Part shown: piece by piece, positions 44,996-55,707 of the stretch
How positions within the stretch are numbered: position 1 is the stretch's first letter
Layout of the letters: each line of letters opens with the position of its first letter
NCBI GenBank assembly: GCA_036571765.1
Contig: BROE01000024.1
Coordinates: 11,080,636-11,144,635 of the forward strand
Source of the DNA: Plecoglossus altivelis
Lineage: Eukaryota > Chordata > Actinopteri > Osmeriformes > Plecoglossidae
Direction: 5' to 3'
Length of the DNA stretch: 64,000 nucleotides
Notes under the pieces: model-generated
What the model saw: the letters and a program-made list of their open reading frames with translations, nothing else
The model's database searches: none
What the model was told of the DNA's origin: nothing
Made by a program: the position numbers and the translations under genes

Positions 44996-47900
44996 CTTAA
45001 ACAGATAAGACATCATTTCCGAAGACGTGTATTAAACACCACAAACCATCCATAGTATGATTTTATAACAAACCAAACAAGACAAACTTCGGACCTTCAC
45101 CTCCAACTTCCTACATTCAGTGTTTTTTGCTTTTCTTTCCTAGTTAACCTCAGCGTCTGAATACGACGACCTACAACCCCATAGCGCAGCTTTTATCAAC
45201 CCTCAGGCCTGTGTCAATGCGCCTTCTCATCATCGCCATGCTTCTCCTTGTGCTCGGCAATCGTCTATATGAACTACAGCCGAATGGATCTTGTGTAACA
45301 CATCCAGTGGAATGTTACCTAAGCACTGGGGCTTACTTCCACATATGCACCTATCATAACAGAAACCCAGTGATAGTGCAAAGCGATGCCCCCCCATCCC
45401 CTCACTCCCACCCCAAAGATCCCCCCTCATACCCCGTAGCATCCCTCCAACCCCCACCCGACGCACCATTCTTAACCTCCCTTACCCTAATGCATTTGAC
45501 ATATTTCACTAAAAGGTTCATCAAAGTGGTCTGGTACTGCACATCTCAATCTGGTGCTTATTGTCAAGCCAATGTGGATCATGGCATCCTCTTATCTGCA
45601 ATGACGGTGGTTGGCTCTAATAGATCTTTCACTTCTGCTCTAAAGCATGGGGCAGGCGTAATATACCAGACTCACGCTACGCGCGCACACACAGACTGCT
45701 ACATCACACGAGTAACATAGTGCGAGTGATGCAGACGTCTATATCACACATCTCACACGAGACGTCGTCACAGCGACACCACACAGGTTCATACACACAC
45801 ATCCACTCACACACTCACGCTGTCACACACAACACAGCTACATCAGGACACGTCACACAAGAATGCAATGCAGACACCACTGCCTCGTTCTCCTGTCTTG
45901 ATCCGCCCTCTTTCTCCTGTCTCCTCTCTTTCACTCTGTTGTTCACTGACACAAGGATCAGATGATATAAGCAGAAAACAGGCATGCCGGAGAGCACAGT
46001 TCTAGAGTGCCTCCGTGTTCTAGAACGCCTCCGTGTCCTAGAACGCCTCCGTGTTCTAGAACGCCTCCGTGTTCTAGAACGCTTCCGTGTTCACAGCGCG
46101 AAGACGGTCCAGACTTACCTCGGCACTGAAGAAGGGGTGCGGTCCCTCACTCCTAAGTTCTTAGCAGAATTCTGAACTCTTGCCCCCTGAAAGCCAAAAC
46201 AGAAACCAGTCATTGACTACACGGTGCGCTCAGTCCACAGGTGCGGGTTGTGTAATCGCGCCCCATTCTGAGTGGTGTTGTTTAAAGTGTTCTGGGGGCC
46301 GTGGCTGCATGATCGGCCATGGATGATCCGTCAAGCATAACGGATACAAACAAAGAAAAGAGTCCAAAGGCAGAACTTCGTATAAATAAATAACCTGTAC
46401 TTATGAATACACAATGATCCAGCTGTTTACTCACCACAGCAAGCTAGGGATGAGGGCGTGCTTATGCCACACATCTAACACCAAGTGTACTGTACCAGAA
46501 GTCTACCAGCTTTGATGTACCAAGTCTGCTGCTGCAGCCAGTCTGCAGACACACGGCTGGAGGTGGAAAATAAAGCAACTCAACCACTCTCTAAACCCTA
46601 TCTGAGAACACCTGTGCGCACACACATATACACACACACACTCACACAGATCCAACCCAAGAGGTCATAAATGATGGTCTGCTATGAGTAGACAGACTGA
46701 CCCTGAGTCTATTATCTGTTCCAGCTCTCAGTACAAAACACCAGCCAGAACCAGTGAGACAGCCAGCGAGTCTACCAGCCTGCGGGGGGATAGCATCAGC
46801 AATTACCCGATGCCTATCACTCCCATCCATCTACCTGCCCCTAGACAGGGATGGCCCCCATGTCCCTCTGAAGGACATGGATGCTGGCTGGTGCAGCAGC
46901 TCTCTGGGTGACTGAGTGCCTGAGGCAGAGAGGCAACGGTCAGGGAGCCTCTGGTCATCTCAGAGCAATCTCCACCCAGAGAAGTGCAATTTGTGACATC
47001 AGACATTATTGTAACTTTTCTTTAAAGACTTCCTTTTCAAAAAAGCAGCCATGGGAGTTTAGGCGAGTTGAATACTGTCTGATGCGTGGCAATCAAGACT
47101 CAAAAACACCCGTAACACCTATGCATTAGACTTGAAGATGACTGTTATCCACGCAAAGCTGGGATGGGAGTCGTTTAGCCCCAGTTTAGACACGGCTTTC
47201 ACTCAGCCTATCAGAGCTTCAGTCAGAGCCAGGGGCGTGATGGATGAGTCGTATCAGAGTGCAAGCGGCGCCACGTAACCTTTAGTGACGGAATGAATAT
47301 GCAGCGTGGCGGAGCTGTACGCGACACCGTTCATTCACATTCATCTGATCCCATCGGATGGCGCCTGGCGCCAAGGACGCGGAAGTGACTGCTGTCTGAG
47401 ATGGTGCCTGTGAACTGAATCTCTCATCTCCCTCTTCCTCTTCCTCTCCGCCTTTCTCTCCCTCTTCCTCACAGGCTGCTCAAAAGTGTAGAGTTGACCG
47501 CACCCAAAACATTTTGACGCCAGGCCTTAACCCTTGTTCTGCCTTCGGGTCATTGTGATTCACCTTTTTGTACCACAACTGTGGGTCACCAAGGTTAAAC
47601 CCTGGCTTTCTAAGTATTCTGGATGTACAGAGAACTTTACTTCTATTGCCAAAGTGCTAACTGTATGCCTGAGTTCACAGAACCCATTCGGTCAGCAGCA
47701 AACTGCAGCTGTGGTTCTCGACAGAACCAAGCCTGCTCTGCACTCTCTGGGACAGCCACTGACAAACAGCCTCTCTACTGAACCAGCTCATCAAAAACCT
47801 TGTAAAAATCCTTCTTTCTGGCTGGCTGGCTGCCTACAAAACTGGAAAATATACCAAATCCTCCCTGCTCTTTCTCTCTCTTTCTCTGTCTCTCTGTTTC

Positions 47901-50900
47901 TCTCTTTCTCTGTGTGTCTCTCTCCGTGTGTGTCTCTCTCTCTCTGTGTCTCCATCTCTCTGTCTCTCTCTGTGTCTCACCGTCTCTCTCTGTGTCTTAC
48001 TGTGTGTCTCTCTCTATGTCTCTCTCCATCTCTCTGTCTCTCTCTGTGTCTCACCGTCTCTCTCTGTGTGTGTCTTACTGTGTGTGTCTCTCTCTGTGTC
48101 TCACCGTCTCTCTCTGTGTGTGTCTTACTGTGTGTCTCTCTCTATGTCTCTCTCCGTCTTTCTGTCTCTGTGTCTCTTACTGTGTGTCTCTCTCTATGTC
48201 TCTCTCCGAGTTTCTGTCTCTCTCTGTGTCTCCCTGCTCCATATTAGTGGCAGCAGAAACAGCCTTCAGGCAGCTCTGAAGGAGAGGAGGAGGAGAAGGT
48301 GGACTTGGCTGGGTCAGGTAGCAAGGGACTCTAATCTAAGTTCCTTGAACACGCTTGCATGTGTGAGAGTGCCTATATGTGTGCTTTGAATACATGTGTA
48401 AGCATCCTTGTATGGGTTATCAGAGTGACTGTACCTGTTTCCTCATGACGTCAGTGGCCTGCATGATGCAACGAGGAGGCAGGCCGTGACTGCGAGCCAA
48501 TAGGATGGCCTGCTCCAGGGTCACGCTCAGAGTGCACCTGGAGGGACAGATAGAGGCAGGAGTCAGGGTTACATGGTACATGTTAGATCAGGGGAGAGAT
48601 AGGAGAGAGGGTGGGAGAGAGAGAGGGTCCCTCCTGGTCCTTGAGGGGCCACTGTCCTGAAATGTTTAGATGTTTTCTCTACTCCAGCACACCTGGTCAG
48701 TATGAATCTTTCACAAAGCTTGGTAACGACCCATTCATTAGAATCAGATGTGCTGGAGCAGTGAAAGATCTAAACTCTTCAGGGCAGTGGCCCCTGAGGG
48801 CCAGTAAGGCCCACCCCCTGTGTTAGACCCTCAGCAGCAGCAGCTTGTTCTGTTTACAGAGGGAATGCTAACTGTCCAGGCACCACGTCACGTCCCTGCT
48901 CAGTCCTGTTGGTGACACTGGACCGCAGCACCAGAATCTGATACTCCGCTGTAGCGAAGCGAGCAGGACACGTTCTGTTACAGTAGACCTTTAATCACAG
49001 AACACCCCCCCACCACCACCACCACCAGTCACAACTCCTCACCACCAAACCCCCTCCTCCTCCCCTCTTCACACACTGCCAACTCCCCGTCTACACACAG
49101 CCAACACCCCCACGACCAGCGCACACCTCCCCACTACAGCCCCTCTCCCTGCTGCTGGTGTGACATCCCTGTCATCCCTTGGAAGATGCTGGAGTCTTCA
49201 TCTAGTCTTCCATCATCCAGCTGGCGAAGCGTTCGACTTGAGTGTGTGTTTGTTGGCTGTGGCAGCACCAACCACAGCTCACCCACGAACCCAGAGCTCT
49301 TCCCCATCCCCGTCTCCGCCAATCACAGAGAGGAGGTTCTACGAAATACTTTGACATTGTTTCGTTTACCTTTTGTGCCGTTGAAACAGACACAGAAGAT
49401 GCAAAAGAAATCTTGCACTGTCTGTTCCAGTACCTCACCCAGACGTGCCTTGCGGCAGGATGAGATTGCCTGCAGATCGATACTGCCTCGTCCATCTAGT
49501 TTACCTGACACCCTGGTCTTATCATATCTGCCGCTGCCTCTTCACCCTCTTTGCTCTGATTAGTAAGTCTGGCCATCTCCGAGCCGTCAATCACAACTTG
49601 TTCACGCCCACCATTAGCACGCTAATGAATCCAGCAGCAATCCCTCTGGTTCAGTAAGCGCGGTGAAAATCTGCCCAGGTTTTACGTTTGTTCCCGCCAA
49701 AAACCACGGAGACGTTTAAACCCTGCTGAGGAGACGACTTCTGAGGACACGCGAGCGCACATCCTGGGGACAGGAGAGGTCCTTTCTCCGTGGTGGAGGG
49801 AGGTGACGGGTGTGAACGGACGACATTGATGGATGAGCTACAGTAAGCCTGTCATTGCACACTCGCTCACCCTCGCACATAAAAACATGAGGGAATCCTT
49901 AAGGAGTCACTGACAAGAGTCAAGGGCAGCGGTTGACCTCTCTATGATAACAGGAAGATGCCGTATCGATCCCCAGCCCTTTTACTGCAAATTGAACTGT
50001 CAGTGTGTTGGTGCTGTGGCATAAATGCTACTGTACTATATATCAGCACAGTTTGATGAACGTCTTGGTGGTTTTTCGCTGATTTCTAAGGAAAGAAGAA
50101 GGAAAACTGAGGAGAGCAGAGGGGAGAGAGGAGGGGAGGAGGAGATGGGAGAGGAGGGGAGGAGGAGATGGGAGAGGAGGGGAGGAGGAGATGGGAGAGG
50201 AGGGGAGGAGGAGATGGGAGAGGAGGACATGGGAGAGGAGGGGGAGATAGGAGCAGGAGAGGGGAGAGGAGGGGAGGAGGAGATGAAGGGGAGAGAGGGG
50301 GGAAGAGAGAAGGGGAGGAGCAGAGCGGAGGAGAGGGGAGGGAAGGGGAGGAGGAGAGGGGAAAGGAGAGGAGAGAAAAGGGGGGGTAAGAGAGGGGAGA
50401 GGAGGAGCAGAGCGGAGGAGAGGGGAGGGAAGGAAAGCAAAGGAGAGGAGTAAAATAAAGACAAGGAGAGCTATGCCCGTTTCTGCCTCGTGTTTCTCCC
50501 CACAAACAGCAAGGCGGCACCTTCCAGAAACAGTGCAGAGACATCAAACGAGCCTGAGAGGAGGCTTGGAGAGAGAGGAGGCTGGGAGAGAGAGGAGGCT
50601 TGAAGAGAGAGGAGGCTGGGAGAGAGAGGAGGCTGGGAGGGAGAGGAGGCTGAGAGGGAGAGGAGGCTGGGAGAGAGAGGAGGCTGGGAGGGAGAGGAGG
50701 CTGGGAGAGAGAGGAGGCTGGGAGGGAGAGGAGGCTGGGAGAGAGAGGAGGCTGGGAGAGAGAGGAGGCTGGGAGGGAGAGGAGGCTGGGAGAGAGAGGA
50801 GGCTAGGAGAGAGAGGAGGCTGGGAGAGAGAGGAGGCTAGGAGGGAGAGGAGGCTGGGAGAGAGAGGAGGCTGGGAGGGAGAGGAGGCTGGGAGAGAGAG

Positions 50901-52387
50901 GAGGCTGGGAGAGAGAGGAGGCTAGGAGAGAGAGGAGGCTGGGAGAGAGAGGAGGCTAGGAGAGAGAGGAGGCTGGGAGAGAGAGGAGGCTGGGAGAGAG
51001 AGGAGGCTTCACACAAGCTGCACATCAGGGGCACAAGACTGCATGCTGAGGCTTCACTGAGCTAAGAGAAGCTCTAACAGTCTTTACATAGGATCTTATG
51101 GCCTGACAAAGAACCGCATAATGCTGTACGCTTTGCGTAAACAACTTGAGTTGTGATTCCATTAAGAGTTCCTGGGGATTGGAAAAAGCCCGCATCACCG
51201 CTTCTCACGCACACACACTCCTCCACTGTGTTCTAGTCCACCTGAACCCTTATTTTGTCGGTCTAATGGGTTCTTGTCTACTTGTCGCAGTTCCAATTGG
51301 ATGGAAAAACAAGAGGAAAGGAAAAAAGGCGGCATGCTGAAACAGTTGATAGCAAAGATATCATGCTTTCCCTTATTAAAACCCATCAAGCAAACAATCC
51401 AATCACTGGTGTGAGACAGAGAGAGAGCGAGAGAGATGCCACCGCTCTAATGCTGTTTCCATATAACTAATCTATCGACTGGGAGTGTTTGAATGAATAT
51501 CCTGCAATCACCTCCCTCTGTCATCCATTGCTTTGCCCAAAGCTTTATTTCTCTCTCTATGTCTACATTCCAGTAATGAAACACTGATTCTTTTGCAGAG
51601 GAACTGGTTTATTTACCCTCATCGTTTTTCTTGCGTTACCGTTTAATCAGGGTGGAACTACTCTGCACCATGACAACCGCGCGGGACTACGGGTTTCTGT
51701 AGAACGTTAGGATTTCTCGAAGCTTGTAGACACAGAGTCTGATCCACCATGTGCTCGGTAGTGAAACAGTGTTGTGAAGGAAACGCTTGAAGGGTAAGCA
51801 GCTTCACAATGAATCCTGGAATCAGACGAGGGCCTTGTCACCTGGCGTGTCACACTGCACTTAACCTGCCCTTCTCAGTGACTTGTGGCTGATGTCTCAC
51901 ACACACACACACACACACACACNCTCTCCCCCCCTCTCTCTCTTTCCCCTCTCCTCTCTTTCCCGTCCCCCCCTCTCTCTTTCCCCTCTCCTCTCTCTCT
52001 TTCTCCTCTCCTCTCTCCCCCCTCTCCTCTCTCTCTCCCCCTCTCTTTCCCCTCTCCCCCCTCTCTCCTCTCTGGTCTGCACGCACAGGGCAGCAGGCTA
52101 ATAAAGGAGCAGCAGTAGCAGCACTGACGGCTGCTTTCTATTAGAGCTCCCAGTATCAGGCAGCTCCGTCCACAACACTTTATCAAACCATCCGTCACAC
52201 CTGAGCCTCCGTCTGACTGTGTGTGAATGACAGGGGGAGGGAGGGGGAGGGAGAGAGATAGAGGGGGAGAGAGAGGGAGGGAGTAGGAAAGACAGAGAGG
52301 GAGAGGGAGAGAGAGAGGGAGAGAAAAAGAGAGAGAGAGAGGTAAGGGATAGGCAGAGAGAAGAAAAGAGAGAGCGAGAGGGAGAGA

Positions 52388-52426
<39 letters not shown>

Positions 52427-54951
52427 AGAGAGAAGGAAAGGCAGAGAGCAAGAGGGAGAGAAAGAGAGGGAGCGATAGAGTCTAAGAAGTCACCGCAGGA
52501 ACCAGAGATCAGGGGTGACAAACGGCCAGGATATTCTGGTCCTCTCGTACGCTGACAAATGGTGCGTTGGGCGGGCGGCTGAAATATGGATCCTCATATA
52601 GCCGTGAGTGAACGGTGGGAAACGACCTGTCTACTTTTCTTACAAAGAGCTTCATGCCTTTAATAGGTCGTTTCCAGCTCTTATGAACAAGAAGAGTCGT
52701 TAGGTAGCAAATCACAATTGGACGGAATGTAGAGAACCGTATTAATAGTAAGTCCTATTACTGGATTGTATGCAGTCATAGAGACATCAAAAAGAAGAGA
52801 GGAGGATCTTAAGAAGGAAAGCTAGACGGAGAAAATACACACATGGAGGGAGAGAGGGAGGGTGGGAGAGAAGGAGGGAGGGAGAGAGTGAAAGAGAGAG
52901 AGAAGGTGGGAGGGAGGGAGGGAGAGAGGGAGAGAGGGAAAGAGAGAGAGAAGGAGGGAGGGAGGAAGGGAGGGAGAGAGAGAGAGGGAGAGAAAGAGAG
53001 AGGAGGGAGAGAGGGAGGGAGGGAGGGACGGAAGGAGGAAAAAGAGAGAAGGAGGGAGAGAGATTGGGAGATACATCTACAATGAAGGTGTGAGGAGTGT
53101 CAGAGAAAGAGTGGGAGAACAGAGGCTGACAAGAGAGCTGTCGGAGATCAATGCTGTCTGGATAACAAGACTGAATCAGACCGACACCAAGGTGTGTGTC
53201 TGGGACATTCACACACGTCTCTCTCTCTATTAATTCCCCCTCCCTCTTGCATTCTCCGTCTGTCTTCCTCACACACACACGGGCTCACCGATGCACGCCG
53301 CTGTTGCACATGACGATGTGCGTGGCGCCCAGTAGAGAGCAGAGCTCAGAGGCCACGGCGAGGAGCCCCACCCCCGAGGCGCCACACGCCGTGTACTGGC
53401 ACGCCGCCGTCCGCCGAGAGATGATGAAGCTTTCCATCAGACGGTACAGCTCCTCCAGGGAGGTCAGTGGTCGCATGAGCTGGGGAGGATGGAGAGAGAG
53501 ACAGGGACGGAGGGAGAGACAGGGAGAGGGGGAGACAGGGAGAGGGGGAGAGACAGGGAGAGAGGGAGAGACAGGAAGGGAGAGAAAGACAGGGAGGGAG
53601 AGAGAGACAGGGAGGGAGAGACAGGGAGGAAGAGAGAGAGAGACAGGAAGGAAGAGAGACAGGGAGGGAGAGAGAGACAGGGAGGGAGTGAAAGACAGGG
53701 AGAGAGGGAGAGACAGGGATGGAGAGAGAGAGAGACAGGAAGGAAGAGAGACAGGGAGGGAGAGAGAGACAGGGATGGAGAGAGAGAGAGACAGGAAGGA
53801 AGAGAGACAGGGAGGGAGAGAGAGACAGGGAGGGAGGGAGAGACAGGGAGGGAGGGAGAGAGAGACAGGGAGGGAGAGAGGGAGAGAGAGAGGGAGAGAG
53901 GGAGGGGAAGAGAGAGACAAGAACAAAGAGGAGATAGGGAGGGGAAGAAGAGAGCAATGGAGGGAAAGAGAGAGAGGCAAATGAATAACAAAGTAAAAAG
54001 AGAGAGGTCGATATCAAGACCGTATCATGTCAAAGCTTGTCAGGTCGGTGCGTCATGATCAAGGAGAAGTCATATCCTTCCACGCCTGCCCATGTATCAA
54101 ACACAAACAGCAGGCAGGGGAGAGAGAGAAGGGAGAGAGGCAGGGGGTTCAAACCTCGCTCGTCCCCTTCCGACCAGACAGGACTCGACCACAGAGCTCT
54201 GCTCCTGCCAGGCGCCTGCTTCCTTACCTTGTCGATGAGGGCGGCTTTGGGGGCGGAGCTGGGTGGGAGGTTGGACTGGTCCAGATAAAAGGCCCTGGGA
54301 AGGAGAACACACGCGTCAGGTCCGCTCGTCTGTTTACATGTGCGTCACAGAACCACAACCCAACCTCAGGCCCGGACCGGCCCAACTGAGGCGAGGTGAC
54401 GTATTCACGATGTTCACCCAGAGACAGACGGGATGTGCTGTTTTAGGGTAGTGTTACGCATACGAAGGCAGAACTACGCAACACATTCTCATCTGTAGTA
54501 GTGGGTCAGCAGAACCTGTCAGCAGAACCTGCTGGCAAAACTAGGGCAGCAGCGCATCCCGGGGGGTAATAAATCAATCACGAGCGCAAACCAGGCTCAG
54601 ACCAGCCCATCACAGCACAGCTCAGCACAGCACAAAGAGCAGCAGCTAAGCTGGATTCATATGGGCTTCTCTCCAAATGTCTTTGCCTCATTCATTTTGT
54701 CAAGGGAAAAGGTGTTTGGGAGATGCACTTCCATCTGACGCCACAGGGGGCAGCACCTGCCTGGACGACAGGGAGGGAAGGGAGCGGAGGCATGGTGCTG
54801 CGGGGAGGAGGAGGAGAAGGAGGAGGGGGGGGGACTTACGACTGCAAGCTCAGCAGTCTACCGGTCTGCAGCCTCTCACTATTCCAGAGCTGAGCCAAAG
54901 ATACTACATCTCTACCAATATAAACAATCCAGTCTCCAGCTAGGCAAAGGA
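44962..54951 (-). CDS. prex2: prex2 3' portion: last six coding exons of P-Rex2
   Basis: P-Rex2 is a PIP3- and G-beta-gamma-activated Rac guanine-nucleotide exchange factor of about 1600 residues (DH, PH, two DEP, two PDZ, then a large inositol-polyphosphate-4-phosphatase-like region), and a PTEN inhibitor. Only the extreme C-terminus is present. Exons 54951-54840, 54294-54228, 53479-53289, 48537-48435, 46186-46119 and 44995-44962 join in frame. The recognised blocks are SLEELYRLMESF, RTAACQYTACGASGVGLL, CTLSVTLEQAILLARSHGLP, IMQATDVMRKQGARVQ and AKNLGVRDRTPSSVPRLYK. These are the hallmark P-Rex C-terminus. I chose P-Rex2 over P-Rex1 mainly because c8orf34 is the next gene, as on human 8q13. 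The catalytic DH-PH part lies right of the window. Confidence 0.93.
46001..46091. repeat. 18 bp minisatellite, five units, next to a prex2 donor
   Basis: Five units of TCTAGAACGCCTCCGTGT with minor changes. It begins about 28 bp past the donor of the prex2 penultimate exon, within the last intron. Confidence 0.85.
46119..46186 (-). CDS. prex2: prex2 penultimate exon
   Basis: This 68 bp exon (22 codons + 2) encodes GARVQNSAKNLGVRDRTPSS followed by VP. The acceptor is ctttcag and the donor is gtaagt. It joins MRKQ on the left and the last exon (R-LYK) on the right. An 18 bp minisatellite of five units starts about 28 bp into the following intron. Confidence 0.96.
47870..48240. repeat. CT/TGTCTC repeat, prex2 intron
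   Basis: Units of TCTCTCTGTGTCTCACCGTC and TCTTACTGTGTGTCTCTCTC repeat over about 370 bp. The tract ends about 195 bp below the donor of the 48435-48537 exon. Confidence 0.9.
48435..48537 (-). CDS. prex2: prex2 exon, third from the end (TLEQAILLARSHGLP block)
   Basis: This 103 bp exon (1 + 34 codons) encodes CTLSVTLEQAILLARSHGLP, then PRCIMQATDVMRKQ. The acceptor is ctccag and the donor is gtacag. The first base completes the arginine codon begun in the previous exon (GVH-R-CTLSV). The sequence is near-identical to what I recall for P-Rex family C-termini. Confidence 0.97.
48622..48820. mobile_element. hAT-type MITE, same group as 43051
   Basis: This palindromic element of about 200 bp carries CTCCAGCACACCTGGTCAG in one arm, and the other arm reads GAATCAGATGTGCTGGAGCA. 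It has the same inner layout as the 43051 copy. The outer ends are eroded and no clear target duplication is visible. It lies in the prex2 intron about 85 bp upstream (transcript sense) of the 48435-48537 exon. Confidence 0.7.
50555..51010. repeat. 17 bp minisatellite (GAGGCTGGGAGAGAGAG)
   Basis: About 26 units, with alternating gagagag/gagggag and ctggg/ctagg variants. Immediately to the left, 50095-50455 is an imperfect GGAGA/GGGAGAGGA purine repeat. Both lie in a prex2 intron and produce long open frames with no protein meaning. Confidence 0.9.
51895..53075. repeat. (CA)n, CT-rich and two GA-rich tracts
   Basis: (CA)n then CCTCTC repeat (51898-52075), GA-rich GGGAGAGAGA (52225-52485), unique sequence (52490-52840) and GGGAGGGAGAGA (52843-53072). 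All lie within a prex2 intron; no coding signal. Confidence 0.9.
53289..53479 (-). CDS. prex2: prex2 exon, fourth from the end (CQYTACGASG block)
   Basis: This 191 bp exon (63 codons + 2) runs from LMRPLTSLEELYRLMESFII through SRRTAACQYTACGASGVGLL and AVASELCSLLGATHIVMCNS to GVH. The acceptor is ccccag and the donor is gtgagc. It is one of the most conserved segments of P-Rex1/2 and the best single identifier in the window. About 490 bp of sense-strand CT repeat lie immediately before its acceptor. Confidence 0.97.
53490..53985. repeat. 10-12 bp GAGACAGGGA repeat abutting a prex2 acceptor
   Basis: About 490 bp of GAGAGACAGGGAGGGA-type units that start 10 bp beyond the acceptor of the 53289-53479 exon. 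In the transcript this is a continuous pyrimidine array leading into the 3' splice site. Confidence 0.95.
54228..54294 (-). CDS. prex2: prex2 exon, fifth from the end
   Basis: This 67 bp exon (1 + 22 codons) encodes AFYLDQSNLPPSSAPKAALI followed by DK. It has a ttcccag acceptor and a gtaagg donor. Its phase-0 end leads straight into LMRPLTSLEELYRLMES of the next exon. Confidence 0.88.
54840..54951 (-). CDS. prex2: prex2 exon, sixth from the end
   Basis: This 112 bp exon (2 + 36 codons + 2) encodes LCLAGDWIVYIGRDVVSLAQ, then LWNSERLQTGRLLSLQ. The donor is a strong gtaagt (plus-strand acttac at 54834-54839) and the acceptor is gtgcag. The phase fits the next exon exactly, giving LQSAFYLDQ. I do not recall the family sequence here well enough to confirm the 5' edge; an in-frame open stretch continues a little further upstream, so the acceptor could differ. 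Confidence 0.75.
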
Positions 54952-55545
54952 CTGCACACACGGCACACATTTATGAATCAACATAAATACCCAATCTGGC
55001 TCTGCCTGCAGGCTTTAAGATCATAGCTTTGACCGGGCTGGGGTGGAGGAGGGTGGGCAAGGAGGCAAACACGGGGCAGCTTTCCTCTTTAATAGCAAGT
55101 GTTTATTCATCTGAATATGGTCTGCCAGACAGTGATTAGAAGCAGGCTAGGGTGACATTTATAAGGAGTATAATAACTCTGGCAGGCATAATATTAATGA
55201 ATAAATTAATCAGTGCAGCTTTTTAATGTTGGCCATTCAGAACGGTGACATGAATCAAAAGTCAGTTTAACTGAAGCGCACACACACGCAAGCACAGCCA
55301 CGCGTGCACACACACGTGCACACACACGTGCACTCTCTCACACACACTTAATAGCTGTATAGCAGGAGTCCTTGATATCCTTATCAACAGGCTCCTAATG
55401 GGTACTCCACCACAATAACCAGCCAACCACAGCCCGACCGCGGTGAGTCAGCGCCTGATGACAGTGCGGAGTCCTCATTAACACCTAATGACTAGTTTGG
55501 TAACCCAGAACACAGTGTCCAATCAGACTGTATCTAGACCAGCTG

Positions 55546-55707
55546 CAGGCTAACCCGCAGGTACAGGCTAACCTACAGGTACAGGCTAACCTACAAGTGC
55601 AGGCTAACCTACAGATACAAGCTAACCTACAAGTGCAAGCTAACCTACAGATACAAGCTAACCTACAAGTGCAGGCTAACCTACAAGTGCAGGCTAACCT
55701 ACAGATA
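55546..55707. repeat. 18 bp minisatellite, nine units
   Basis: Exactly nine 18 bp units of the form CAGGCTAACCTACAGGTA, with the last bases varying (ggta, agtg, gata). The unit length is a multiple of three, which keeps frames open on both strands without coding meaning. Confidence 0.9.

Noticed and set aside
50473..50925. 150-codon frame of ERGGWEREEAG repeats
   Set aside because: Product of the 17 bp minisatellite; no start context, homology or splice structure.
53196..54058. Overlapping 190-260-codon frames of Arg/Glu/Gly repeats
   Set aside because: They come from the GAGACAGGGA array and overlap the true minus-strand prex2 exon at 53289-53479.
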